From Tetragonia tetragonoides (taxonomy: Eukaryota; Streptophyta; Magnoliopsida; Caryophyllales; Aizoaceae): a DNA stretch of 64,000 nucleotides. Both the position numbers and the translations under genes were made by a program. The stretch's first letter is position 1; every line of letters starts with the position of its first letter. The stretch lies in contig CM076141.1 of assembly GCA_038025085.1 (NCBI GenBank), forward strand, positions 14,696,001 through 14,760,000, written 5' to 3'. Under the pieces are notes generated by a model that did not search any database, was not told the DNA's origin, and saw nothing but the letters and a program-made list of their open reading frames with translations. Of this stretch, positions 21,218-33,750 are shown in pieces.

Positions 21218-22917
21218 CTACAAGCAAATAATCCAACTAAATTTCTGTTCAAGTAAAATAAACAGAATGACAGAAACTATGCTAACAAGTGTTTGCGTGT
21301 GTGTACCAGCACACCCAGAACATTCTCGAAATAAAGTAATTCCAGGCAAAACTTCCATGTGAGCTATCCAGGCCATTGCATGGTACCAATAACCCTTTCA
21401 AGCTTTAAACCACATTCAAAAAGCAACCAATATCGGGAATTTGTTGCATCAGAAAAAAGATTTGGGAGATTTGTTACACGTTCGTACCTTTGTAGTTTAC
21501 TTTGAACAACCAAAGGAAAGGAAAGGAAATCATTGGTCTTTTGTATGTTTTGTTCTGGAGATTATTGGCCCCAACTAACCAACTTGGTATTTTTGAATGA
21601 CCCCCAACAAGAGGTTGGTTTAACAAAATGCTCTGGCGTTTCCTTTAGATTCACCCGAAAAATATACACCAAAGAGAATCTTCCATTAATCATGAGTTCA
21701 TGACGTTAGGAGGGGTGTTCTTATTACCAAGAGATCAACCCTACTTTTCATATTGTAACATGTTAACATTTGAAGTGCAATTTTCGTAGTAGTTTTCGAG
21801 TGTGCTTTTTCTACTGAATTGAACTGAACCAATTATTGAGTAAATGAACAAGAACACACCCTTTGTTCGTCAATCATACTCGTAGTACGGAGTACTATAA
21901 GGCCCCCCAAAAAAAAATCATAGTACAGTAGTATACTACGACTCTACGAGTAAAATAGTTCTCTATTCTGGGCGATGAAAACTTATTGTAGTGGGCCTCT
22001 GCATAAAATGGGCACATTTGAGTGGTCCAAACATGGTGATCAAGTTGGCTCTGAGTCTACTGCTGCTCGTTCCCAGTCCCATTGCTTTAGGAAAATCCCC
22101 AAAATTTAATCCGTACTACAGTACTACCGAACTATGAGTCTATGACCCTAGTCCCCACATGACTACGTGAGCCCGGAGTTCACTGGGTTGTAGTAGGAGT
22201 GGTACCTATTGACGAGTACACCTTAGGATAGACATCAGCTAAGCCAAACCAAAATACAACTGATATGGACATATGGGAAGAAAGTGTTGCAATCAAGTAC
22301 AATAATACAGCTCAACTGCAACTGTTTCACTACTTCCAGATACAAGTTGACAAAATCAGTGGTTTCCACTGATTTTGTAATTGGTAGGACATGTTATACT
22401 TTACTACCTTAGGCTTAGAGACAGCATGGTAGCTCAAGTTTAAAAATGGTACGTAGGCGGTACGCCACGCATAATCTCAGTATCATAAATATTCAGGAGT
22501 TTCAAGAAAGTTAGATCATACAATTTTAAGGAAATACGGAAAACACATAGGTATCAATTCGACATCTAACGGTTTGATAAAAGTTAATGAAGTACAGATT
22601 TCACCAATCATCCATGCTTCAGAAACACATTAATGCATTAGAAGGTGTCCAAGTTATCAGGCACATTGGCGGGTGGGCACCTGGTGGCTTTCACAAGCCA
22701 TTTGGAGTATCCAGATTCTAAGCTTTCCCTTTACCCCAACCCCCACCCCCATAAATAAATAAAAAAAGAAAAAAAAAATGCTTTGGGTCAGTTCGTCAGT
22801 GTAGAGAGTCCATTAGTTACCCCCCCCCCCTCCGGGAAAAAAAGGGGGAGAAGTTTTAAATACTTCCGACAAATTTAAAGGTCACGAAAAGAGAACAATT
22901 TGCCAGATTGTGCTTAC
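21218..22917. other. Duplication junction and downstream flank of PCS-B
   Basis: 21218-21419 still matches intron 5 of copy C. About 21420-21680 matches neither block. From about 21680 the sequence matches the downstream flank of copy A. Relative to copy A (8462-8747), about 285 bp is missing near 22505, which removes the last PCS exon. A C-run is at about 22820-22831. Confidence 0.75.
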
Positions 22918-23659
22918 CTCCTGTTAGAGCAAATAAGGAAGATTATCAATAGATACAATGCCATGCACTTCTTCTCGTAACCTATCATCTTTGAGGCTGG
23001 ACCAAGTGTTAGGAGGCAGGGCCAGTATTAATATTGTTAGAACATCATCATCCGACGGATAATTCCCATAAGACGAGTTTGAATCACAGCCAGATAGACT
23101 ATCAGATCTCCTCTCACAGCATGGGACGAGCATTTCTACTCCATGCTTAGCATCATCCACAATAACTTTGCCCGACATTACAGTGACAGATTCGTCATTG
23201 TCAATCCCTGGAAGACTTGAATGAGTTGTTGTCGAGCAAGTTCCATTGCAAATGCCAACCTCTCCAGAGAGAAGTTGAGCACCTTGACAGCATACTTTAG
23301 AAGCAATATCACGCAAAGATTCATGACCAGCAGTAGATGTAATGTAGTCACAACATGAAGTTATGTATCTATAGAGCTCAGTCTCTTGCACTTGCTTCAA
23401 TACTTCTTCCTGAAACCCAAATGTCAACCATCTGAAAGTTATCCTCAATATTCAAGTTCAATGGGACATCACATATTCACATCTAAGATACACTATGAAA
23501 ATAACCAAAACATGCATTGAGAAAAAAGCAAAAGGAGAGGGTTAAAGGAGGTAAACAGAGGAGAAAAGATTCCTAAAACCTTGATAACCAGCCTTCTCAT
23601 TTCCTCTTCGCTGACAACTTTACTCCGATCCTCCTGTTTTCGAACTTCTGCAACCCAAT

Positions 23660-23886
23660 TGTAGGAATTACTTAGACACTGCTGTAGTACTGCTGAAGTT
23701 AGTTAACTACTGTACTGAGTTAGTTATAACAAGTTTGTTAGATAGGCAGTTATAAGTTTGTTAGCTCTCACATAGCTTAGCTCTCACATAGCTCACTGTA
23801 TATAAACTCTCAGCTCTTCTGTAAATAACAATCATCATCAATATAATTTCTTCTCTTTCTCTCTCTAAATTTCTCTCCTGTTAACA
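23660..23886 (+). repeat. 5' LTR of copia element
   Basis: Starts TGTAGGAATTAC and ends TGTTAACA. Contains TATATAAACTCTCAG as a likely TATA region, and a TAGCTCTCACATAGCT repeat. Confidence 0.93.
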
Positions 23887-23898
23887 TGGTATCAGAGT
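23887..23898 (+). other. Primer binding site
   Basis: TGGTATCAGAG immediately after the 5' LTR, complementary to the 3' end of initiator methionine tRNA as in most plant copia elements. Confidence 0.9.
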
Positions 23899-24185
23899 CA
23901 AGTGCTCAAATTGCGAAAACCTAAAATTCTTAATTCCTTTGATTTTCGATTGAATGACTTTGATTCGTCAATCGATCTATCTCCAGATTATCATCACAAT
24001 TTCCTTGATTTCTTCTTTTTCGAGAGTTTGATTTGATTCATCAATCTCTCAAGCTACGACAATTAGGGTTTCGCAAATCTTAATCGATTGAATTCGTTAG
24101 TATTCAATCAATTTCTTGTGCAGATCAACTGTTTGATTCTTTTCCGCTGAGAATTCTTTACTTTGATCATATTCTTTGATTAATC

Positions 24186-25478
24186 ATGCCTCCTACAAAT
24201 GTTGATGCTTCTCATCCACTATATCTTCACCCTTCAGATCATCCAGGGATGAATCTTGTATCCAAAATCTTTGATGGATCAAGTTATGGCAGCTGGAGAA
24301 AAGCAATGATGATTGCATTATCTGCGAAAAATAAGGTTTGTTTCATTAATGGCGCTTGTGTAAGACCAGCAGGTGATGCTTTGTTAAATTTGTGGCAAAG
24401 ATGCAATGATATGGTAACTAGCTGGATTCTGAATGCACTATCAAAGGAGGTTGCTGATAGTGTGCTATATGCTAATTCTGCCAAGGAGATATGGTGTGAG
24501 TTAGAGGAGAGATTTGGCGTGTCCAGTAGCACTAGTTTATATCAGTTGCAGAAGGATTTGAGTACAAATGGACAGGGTTCTATGGATATCAGTACCTATT
24601 TCACTAAAATGAAATCAACTTGGGATGAATTAAGTAATGTTTGTCAATTACCTGATTGCACATGTGGGAAGATGGAGGCGTGGAAGAAACTTGAGAAAGA
24701 TCAAAGACTTATTCAGTTCCTGATGGGATTGAACAGCAATTATCAGAATATTAGGGGTAACATTTTGATGATGAAACCTCTACCATCTATCAGTCAAGCA
24801 TATTCAGTTTTGCTAGAGGATGAGAAGCAAAGGGAGATAAAAGTTCCTGTTGAATTTGTTGGAGAATCTGCCTCTTTTTATGCTGGTTCATATAGGCCCA
24901 ATCAGTTTCAGAATTCTTATTATAAGCAGAGAGGTGATGAAAATAGACAGATATATGAAAATAATAGAGCTACAATGGTTTGCAATTATTGCAAGAACCC
25001 AGGTCATCTGGTTAGTAAATGCTATAAACTACATGGATTTCCATCCAACTTTACATTCAAGAACCCTCCAAATGGAAGAGGTAATGGTCAGGGAAGAAGA
25101 GCTGCTGCAGGTGTGCAAGGCAACATTGATGTTTTTGGGGAATCACAAGATCTTGAGAGTTCTACTAGCTCATTCAACAGCAATCAACAAAATCCTTTAT
25201 CTGGTTTTTCACAGGAGCAACTTGGTCGGTTGATGACCTTAGTCAACAATGTTCAAGTCATGCAAAAGGGAACTAGTCATGGTGCTGCTCACCAAGCTTC
25301 TGCTGCCATCAATTTTGCAGGTATAATGTCTTGTTCAGTTTATAACAGTTCATTTTCATGCACTTGTTTCAATTGTGTATCAGTTGCTAGTAGACCTTGG
25401 ATTATAGACACAGGAGCCACAGATCATATGTGTCATAATCTTTCTTTGTTTAGCCAAATAAAACCCTTACCCACCTAA
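24186..25478 (+). pseudogene. copia gag-protease region
   Basis: An open frame of 430 codons begins at ATG 24186 (MPPTNVDASHPLYLHPSDHP). It contains the gag domain (NLVSKIFDGSSYGSWRKAM), a CCHC zinc knuckle (CNYCKNPGHLVSKC) and the start of the aspartic protease (WIIDTGATDHM) near its end. The frame is then lost close to 25470 and a stop occurs at about 25568-25570 before the next domain. Confidence 0.88.
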
Positions 25479-25575
25479 TGGTCCTACAGTTCCTGTCACT
25501 CAAGGAGGCACAATTCCTATTACCTCAGAAATTTCCATACACGATGTTTTATATGTTCCTAATTTCAAGTAGAAT

Positions 25576-26853
25576 TTGCTTTCAGTTGGCAAGTTAATTT
25601 CTCAAACACAATCATGCATGTTATTTGCACCCACTTCTTGCATCATGTTACAGGGCCCTTCTCTGAAGAGGCCAGTGGTTCTTGGTGAAGCCAAAGATGG
25701 CTTATATTTGCTGAATTATGATCCCGCTGCCAGAGTTCTGACTGACTCTACATGTCCATCATCTTCAAATTCTGTTCACACAAATAATGTTTTTCCTTCA
25801 GTTTATACACATTCCAGTTGTATTGCAAGTTGTAATACTGCTAGTTCAGCCAACTTGTGGCATAATAGGTTAGGTCATCTTCCTTTTGATAAAATCCAGA
25901 GTTTATCTCTTCTTGATGTAAACTTCAATAAAAATAAACTTGCTCCATGTGATGTTTGTCCCAAGGCTAGACAACATCGTCTACCTTTTCCTCATAGTTC
26001 TATTCATACATCACATATTTTTGAGCTCATACATATTGATCTTTGGGGAGCTTATTACATCCCTACTCATGATGGATATAGATACTTTCTAACTATAGTA
26101 GATGACTTTAGCAGAAATACTTGGACACATCTTCTTACTTGTAAAAGCAATGCCCTAGATCTTATACAAGCCTTTTATACCATGGTTGAGACACAATTTA
26201 ATACCAAAATTCAGTCAATAAGATCTGATAATGCCTTAGAATTAGGCAAAAGCAGAGAGGCCACTGCTTATTTCTTGTCAAAAGGAATTTTCCATCAAAC
26301 TAGTTGTGTAGATACACCTCAACAAAATGGCATTGTGGAAAGGAAACATAAACATTTGTTAGAGATAGCCAGAGCCCTTCTTTTTCAACCATCCCTACCT
26401 CTGAAATATTGGGGTGAATGTGTACTCACTGCCACCTATCTCATAAACAGATTCCCCACAAAAATCCTTCACAACCTTACACCATTTCATCTTTTATTCA
26501 ACAAAGAACCTCATTATAACCACCTCAGGACATTTGGTTGTTTATGCTATGCCTCTACACTCAAAAGATCCAGAGATAAGTTTCAACCAAGAGCATCTCA
26601 GTGTGTTTTTATAGGATATCCACCAGGACAAAAGGCTTACAAATTACTGAATTTGGAAACTAAAAAGGTTTTTGTTTCCAGAGATGTCATATTCCATGAA
26701 AATATTTTTCCTTTTCAAACACAATCTTCTTCTCCTCCTTTATTTCCATTTCCTGATTCTTCTTTCACCTTTGATCATTCTTCTCCTTCTCAGTTCACAT
26801 ACAGACACATCTCTTCCTTCTCCACATACTTCTCCTCCTGTTTCTCATCATAA
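25576..26853 (+). pseudogene. copia integrase region
   Basis: Contains the GAG-pre-integrase motif (ANLWHNRLGHLPFDKIQ) with CxxC, then the rve core: HIDLWGAY, FLTIVDDFSRNTWTH, IRSDNALELGK and CVDTPQQNGIVERKHKH. Residues D, D and E of the catalytic triad are visible. The frame shifts again near 26790-26850. Confidence 0.88.
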
Positions 26854-28628
26854 TCATCAGTCACTTGACTCTGGTCAGCAGGATATTATTGTTCCACCAG
26901 TTAGAAGATCATCAAGGTCTCACACTACACCTGTACATTTGCAGGATTATATTTGTAATTGTGCTCATATTGATGCTACTGTATGTCCTCATACCCTTAC
27001 CACCACATGCTCAAACTCCAAAATCCTTTGTTGTTCAACCCTTTCTACCAATTCCCAGCAACTTTTACATAATTTGAATATTGTGCATGTTCCTGAAAGT
27101 TATGAAGTGGCAGTCATTGAACCTGCTTGGCAACAAGCTATGAACAAGGAATTTGAAGCCTTATTATTGAATCAAACTTGGGAACTTGTTACTTTACCTA
27201 AAGGGAAGAAACCTATTTCATGCAAATGGGTGTACACTATCAAGTATAGATCAGATGGCACCATAGAGAGATACAAAGCCAGACTTGTCATTAGAGGATT
27301 TACATAAAAAGAAGGCATAGACTTTACTGAAACCTTTTCTCCAGCGGTCAAAATCACTACCATAAGAGCTCTTGTTGCTAGTGCTGTTAAGAATGGTTGG
27401 GTTTTACATCAGTTAGATGTTAATAATGCTTTTTTGCATGGTGACCTTGATAAGGAAATCTATATGCAACCTCCACCTAGCCTGCAACTTGATCAACCAT
27501 GGCAAGTTTGCTTGCTTAAGAAGTCCTTATATGGCTTAAAACAGGCTTTTAGGTAGTGGTATGCTAAGTTGTCTAGTTCATTGAGAGCTGAGGGATATCA
27601 GTCCTCCAAGAATGATTACTCTCTTTTTTACAAGAAACATGGTACTTCTGTTGTGTTTGTGGTAGTCTATGTGGATGACATACTAGTCACAGGCAATGAT
27701 GAGACTGAAATCACTCATCTTAAGGCATTTCTAGACTCTCAGTTCAGGATCAAAGATCTTGGACATATGAATTACTTCCTTGGAATGGAAGTTTATAAGG
27801 AGAAGACTGGGTTAGTGATGACTCAGAGAAAATTTGCTCAGGATATGATGGCAGAGTTCAAGGTTACTGCAGATAGTTCAGTTGTTAGCCCCTTGGAATG
27901 CAATCTTAAGTTAAGATCTGATGAAGGCACCCCTCTTCTACAACCTGGCCTCTACAGAAAATTAGTAGGAAAGCTAAATTATCTCACCAACACAAGACCT
28001 GACATAGCCTTTGCTGTCCAGTATCTCAGCCAGTTTATGCAAGCTCCCAGACAACCACATTTAGATGCTGCTCTTCATACCCTCAAGTACATTGCAAAAG
28101 CTCCTCCCCCAAGGCTTGTTCTTCAATGCTACTGATTCATTTGCCTTGCAAGCCTATTGTGATGGTGACTGGGCAGCTTGCCCTAATACAAGAAGATCTG
28201 TAAGTGGTTTCTTCATTACACTTGGGGGTTCTCCTATATCCCGGAAGTCAAAGAAACAACCCACTGTTTCTTTGTCATCTGCTGAGGCTGAGTACAGGTC
28301 AATGAGGGTCTGTGCAGAATTGGCTTGGCTTAGCAGACTTTTACATGAGCTTACTGTCCCTAATGTTCTTCCAATTCCCTTGAAGTGTGATAGTCAAGCA
28401 GCAATTTATATTGCTAAGAACCCTGTGTATCATGAACGTACCAAGCATATCGACTTGGATTGCCACTTTGTCCGGGAGAAACTTCAAGAGGGCTTGATTA
28501 CACTGCATTATGTACATACACAGGACCAATTGGCAGACATCTTCACCAAGAGTCTCAATGGCAAGCAACATCACGTGCTTCTTGGCAAGTTGGGTGTGAT
28601 CCCACCCTCCAACTTGAGGGGGGTGTAG
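26854..28628 (+). pseudogene. copia reverse transcriptase and RNase H region
   Basis: The RT region has [49 protein letters not shown] and the catalytic YVDDILVTG. RNase H has [19 protein letters not shown] and [13 protein letters not shown], ending near KLGV. Stops occur at about 27305 (after RGFT) and 27554 (after QAFR), and the frame changes near 28130. The element therefore cannot make a full polyprotein itself. Confidence 0.9.
28612..28623 (+). other. Polypurine tract
   Basis: TTGAGGGGGG directly before the 3' LTR; the start site for plus-strand synthesis in LTR elements. Confidence 0.85.
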
Positions 28629-28850
28629 GAATTACTTAGACACTGCTGTAGTACTGCTGTAGTTAGTTAACTACTGTACTGAGTTAGTTATAACAAGTTT
28701 GTTAGATAGGCGGTTATAAGTTTGTTAGCTCTCACATAGCTTAGCTCTCACATAGCTCACTGTATATAAACTCTCAGCTCTTCTGTAAATAACAATCATC
28801 ATCAATATAATTTCTTCTCTTTCTCTCTCCAAATTTCTCTCCTGTTAACC
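28624..28850 (+). repeat. 3' LTR of copia element
   Basis: Matches the 5' LTR with A/T, A/G and T/C differences and a final C instead of A. Confidence 0.93.
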
Positions 28851-31800
28851 GATGAAATCAAAGATATTCGTAGAAGCTGATGTAAATATAATAGAAAGCA
28901 TCTCCTGAATGTCTTAAATTTCCTTGGAAGATAAAAGACGTGGAACTTCTTCAGTCAAGTACTTAGCAGTAACGTCCCAGCCACTGTGACTACAACTCTG
29001 CAAAGGATCCAGGACATCAATGCCACAGCAGGCAAGCAAGAAAAAAGAAAAGGAAAAGAAAGAAAGGAGAACACAAGAAAATTAACAGTCTAATGGGTGA
29101 GACTTGAGAGTGAGTTGTGCAGAGAGATTTGACCTTCTCACTTTCATTCGATTCTACACAAAGCCAACTAACAACTAGTTGATGGACATCAAGGATTAGA
29201 GGTCATGTTAGCATATAATCTGTGTATATAGTTCATTGAGTATATAATGAGCAACCAGGGAAAAGCATCAAACACTTCCATGAACCAGATGGAGGGAGAA
29301 GGATAAGAATCACAATACCAGGGTATAAAGAATTGATGGTTCCCTCTTTAGTCTTGATATAAGCATGAACCTGATGACAATGGCAAGCCTTAATTAACAA
29401 AGTGACATGTTCATACATCTAATATAAGCATGACATAAATCTTCTTTTTTTTCATTTTCCTTTTTCTTTTCAGTTCAGGGGTATTTGCATAATTCTACTC
29501 AAGATGGCAAGAAAGAAACAATAATATTCCAGGTAAGAACAACTAATCATAAATGTAGAAGAAGCAAGCAGGAGAATTTTAATCTCCTCCTCAGCATAGT
29601 AACCCACAGGAATTAAAATTTATAGACTAAGGATAACTTTACACCTTCTTTTTTTTTTTCCTTGTCAAGGAAAACTTTACACCTGCACTTTGCTTTATGA
29701 ACCAGCAGCCACAAAAAAACTAGATATGACTATTCACTAAGGATATCAATCAAACATTAACAAATGTTAAGAAACTGAAATATTTTTCCAAGGAAAACTG
29801 AGTGTTAGCACCACAGAAACTCTTTTATTAGAAAAAGTTAATTATCCAAAGATAAATCATCATCTTACGAAAGCATCATTCCTACAGCCTACATTCCTAC
29901 AGCCTACATTTCAATAGGAGAGGAGGATCCAATTTGCCAGACCAACATTTATGGCCCCTCACAATTCATAATTGAACAACGACTTCTTATGCAGGGAATC
30001 AAAATGATTATTCGATCCAGGAAAGGTCCTAAGCATTTTGAACAACATTGCACAATTACATCATGTCATCATTAATAGAAATAAACATGTTCATATACCC
30101 TCTATGATGTCCAGTGGCCTCATCAACGGTGTTCATAGCTTCCCATTAAAGCGTGAGAGGAACCCAATGAGGAGGGTATTTAAATCAAGCAACATCAAGA
30201 ATAAGCTCCATGTCCCTTCCAGCATGGTAACCTCCCACTGGCGAAAAATGACCAGTTCCTGTCTGCCAAATCAAAATTCACAAAAATCTTGATCCAAATC
30301 ATAATTCACAAAAATGCATAGACAATATAGTGTTCTACTAGCTCAATTTTACTGACAACTAATCCACTAAACAAAAAATGAAACTATTGACCACCAACAA
30401 TTTAGGACATAATGTATGATCATGCATGAAAAAGCATATATATTAGGGAAGATCAGACTTGAGTATCCATCTTCCTACCATTATAACTCTATGAGCATTG
30501 TTAAAACTCCTATTATCCTTTTTTGTTTCCTTTCTCATTATTACACATTATATTCATCATTCCCTGACAAAACAAAGATGGAAAAAAAACTATTCATTAT
30601 ATGGCTCTTTTGAAACTATAAAAATGTGATGGGAAAAGAGAGCATGCATGATATATGTCGAATATAACAAACATGTGAACATAATTTCCCTTCCCTAGAA
30701 TGAAAAAAGGAAGCACAGGTAAATTTTGAGATAAATGACTCGTAACTCTTAACTTGTGAATTTAGTACTTTCAATCAAACTGTGCTAGAGAGTGTATAAT
30801 CGAGCTGGGAAATGTTTATTAATATTGCTCATCGTTGTATGAAGGTGGAAGTGGTGAAGTAATTAGTAACACAAACATCCAATATAGACAAGAACAACAC
30901 TTACAGACATCCAAAAATAGAATTTTGAACAATATTATAATTGTATGTGGAAAGAAAATGATATGACAAAGCTGGAGCTCTCTAGTATTTGGAATTGTAA
31001 TGAACCAAAAAAAGGATTTTGTAGTTCTGGATAGATCCACGACTGCAGGAATTGCTGCTAGAAAGCTTGCAACTGTATTATTTTTGTTCTCATTAATTGT
31101 ATCTAACAAGCTAACCATGTTAGCTATTCTTGACTCATGACCTTCAAAATTAGCCTACATGAGCTTCAATATTTCAAGTGTGTGCACATATAAGCCATAG
31201 GATGCCGAAAAATTCATACCTGCTTAAAGTACTTCCTGTTGTATGAGACAATCATATGACACTCTTCAGAGGAAGTACATGATATCACATATTTCCGGAA
31301 GTCCACCACGGTGCTTTCAGTTGTACGAAATGCTTCCATTGAAGCTCCATTACAATGAGCCAAGCATGCAAGTTTGCCAAATGAGATACCATTAGCCTTA
31401 ACCTTCTCCATAGGCTCACAGCAGTCCAACATAGCATCATCGAACCATCTCCAGGGACCTATTAACATAAACACCACACAGAAATGGTAATCATACATAC
31501 CGAGCAACATGCCCATGTTTTGATGATCAGCAAGAAGCTGAGCAGCTCACGTCAAGGAATTTTCTCTAAGCTAGAACATGCCTCACTACATCAATGAACT
31601 GAACCTATCTCCTTAGAAATTTCAGTTGATTTTGAAAGATCTCACTAGCAATAAAAGAGGTAATAAGGAACAAAATCTCCACTACAGTGAGGCGTATCAC
31701 CAATCAGCTATATGCCTATATCATCTGATATTTAATTTTTAATTTTTTAAACAACTTGGTGATAACATGTTTACCAGGAAACTGGTCCAAAACTCCATAG

Positions 31801-32891
31801 TGAAGTAGCATGGTGAAAACAAACCAGTGAATAACTGAATAGATAACTTCTAAATACCTTTATCCCCATTAAAAGCTTATGATTGATATCATATCAGAAG
31901 AGTTGATAACCATTTAAACATTGGTATCCACTATATATGAATTAAAAAAAGTGTACTCAATGAGTTAAAAGAGAATCTCTTCAATGTTCTCTAAACAGTA
32001 AACACCCAATCCTTCTTAGTCTTAGTTTACAAATTTGTAGATCACCTTTCCACTGTCTTCCAGGATCGACCCCAAGCGCATTTAAGACCATGGCAAGCGT
32101 AGCCAATCCACAATATGCAGGCTCTGACCGAGTTTGATAATAAGAAATCAACTTAAAAAACCCTTCGAGGTTTCCATCTCCAAGAGCTTCACCAAAGAGT
32201 TGCAGCAAGTTTCAGCAAAAAAAAATTAAGAATGTTGACCGGAAAATCGTCTAAACATGTAGTGGCTACACATGGAATTGGCATAGCTAAATATTTTTGA
32301 TATCAAAGCTCTTCCATGAATTCTTAATTATAGCAATAGCAATATAAATGAATTCTTTCATTTATGCTAAAATCACACAACATTGATCCCTAATTGAGTA
32401 TGCTCCAAACAAAGTGCTTCAATACAGCACAAAATTTGCGTAAAAATCAATCAATTAGGGCCAATTAAAAAGAGAAATTACAAATTCGCTCGTACTAGTC
32501 GAACAAAGGCAGTGCGAACAATTTCGGCAAAATTACATCTCATTTCGTTGTCTTTTCTGAAAGTAAGTTCTACCAAATTGTCCAAAATACTTCAAATCAA
32601 ATATGACAATCTTGAATACATTTCATATTTCAATATTAATCATAATAATAATCTAATTGAATCAGAGATTTGATCAAGGTAAATCAAAAAGAAACTCTAA
32701 AAATTCATTTCTTCCATAATTTTACCTTGAATCAATACTGGAGATAAAAGGCAATAATATTAATCAAATTGATTCAATAAAGGAGAAAATTGAAGAAAGA
32801 GAATGTAACGATCCTTGCCTTCAGGAGAAGCAAATTCAATGGCGAGTGGAGATGGAAGTGTTCTTCTATATAGTCCAGCAACTGCCGCCAT

Positions 32892-33750
32892 TTTTAATTT
32901 TCTTACGATTTTATTAAGAAAAAGGGGAAATTTGATGTTTTCGTTATGGCAATTTTATCGATTTTGTCTGTTCGTGGGTTTTATTAAGATTTATAGCATG
33001 TGGGTTTTGTGTGGGGAGAAACTCAAAAATCTGTTTTAAATGGCGAGTATTTGTTGACCTTTTGCGCTTTTTTCTTTTTTTTGAAAGTATTGTGCTTAGG
33101 AATGGCATTGGGGCGGATACAGGTGGATACCGCCCACATTCGTTCCTGTTGGAGCAGGGATGGAGGAGTGTTAGGTGGGGATAGGGCGGGGATGGTTTTG
33201 ATAAAGCAAAACCGCCGCGGGGATGGGGCGGAGGTGGTTTGCCTTCTTCCCTCAGTGGATACCCGTCGGAGCCCCGCCCCACCTTATACCCGCTTACCCA
33301 CCCCGCCTCATACCCATCTAACCCCCTCATACCCACATAAAAATAGAAAATGTAAAATATAAATATATAAAATCTTACTTTACCAAATATATAAAATTGT
33401 GTACTGTTTTTGCTTATCAAAAAGCTCAAATTTTTCCTTGCAAAATATCTTAGGGTGAATTTTAGGTAGATCCAGATGTGGGTTTCGTTTCTTTTCGGGC
33501 GGGTATAAACGGATATTGATACCCTCCCGCTAAATGGAGAGAAAAAGGTGGATACCCGCCGTGTAAGTGGGGCGGATGTGGATTTGGGATCTCCAACCCG
33601 TGGCGAGGCTGGGGCGGGTGGCGGAATCAAGATACCCAGGTGGGTATAGGGATGGATCTACCTATATCCACTACCGCCCCGCCCCATTGACATTCCTAAT
33701 TGTGCTTCCCTAAGACATGACGCTCTCAACTCCCATATCCAATTTTTTAC
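32892..33750. other. Upstream region of PCS-B
   Basis: Former promoter of copy B, homologous to copy A upstream sequence, with a retained TATAAAT at 32989-32995, split by the hAT MITE at 33097-33698. No gene of its own. Confidence 0.65.
33097..33698. mobile_element. hAT-type MITE upstream of PCS-B
   Basis: A 602-bp element with ends TAGGAATGGCATTGGGGCGG and (reverse complement of the right end) TAGGAATGTCAATGGGGCGG. It is flanked by a perfect 8-bp duplication ATTGTGCT (33089-33096 and 33699-33706). The subterminal parts are rich in GGATACCCGC-like motifs. Sequence and ends differ from the MITE upstream of copy A. Confidence 0.92.

Larger units (their letters stand above)
23660..28850 (+). 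mobile_element. Ty1/copia LTR retrotransposon inside PCS-B exon 6
   Basis: Two LTRs of about 227 bp (23660-23886, 28624-28850), a tRNA-iMet-type primer binding site directly after the 5' LTR, a polypurine tract before the 3' LTR, and gag-protease-integrase-RT-RNase H order typical of copia. The LTRs differ at three internal bases plus the last base, so the insertion is fairly young. No 5-bp target duplication is seen. Confidence 0.95.
22918..32891 (-). pseudogene. PCS: Phytochelatin synthase copy B (type I pseudogene, copia-disrupted)
   Basis: Exons matching copy A: 32891-32814, 32202-32046, 31458-31220, 30262-30099, 29370-29319, exon 6 split as 28997-28851 and 23659-23580, and 23409-22918. 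Lesions: intron 1 donor GT is GA (32813-32812) and its acceptor AG is TG (32204-32203). Exon 4 has TGA at 30187-30185 (CGA in A) and TAA at 30148-30146 (CTA in A). Exon 6 has TAA at 28916-28914 (AAA in A) and is interrupted by a 5.2 kb copia element. Exon 7 has a TAA for CAA near its end. Exon 8 is deleted. Catalytic-site codons (YCGLA, GHFSP) remain, so decay is recent relative to divergence. No functional enzyme is expected. Confidence 0.95.

Noticed and set aside
32202..32208. Start codon for PCS-B at exon 2
   Set aside because: The codon at this point is TTG, created beside the lost acceptor; there is no ATG.
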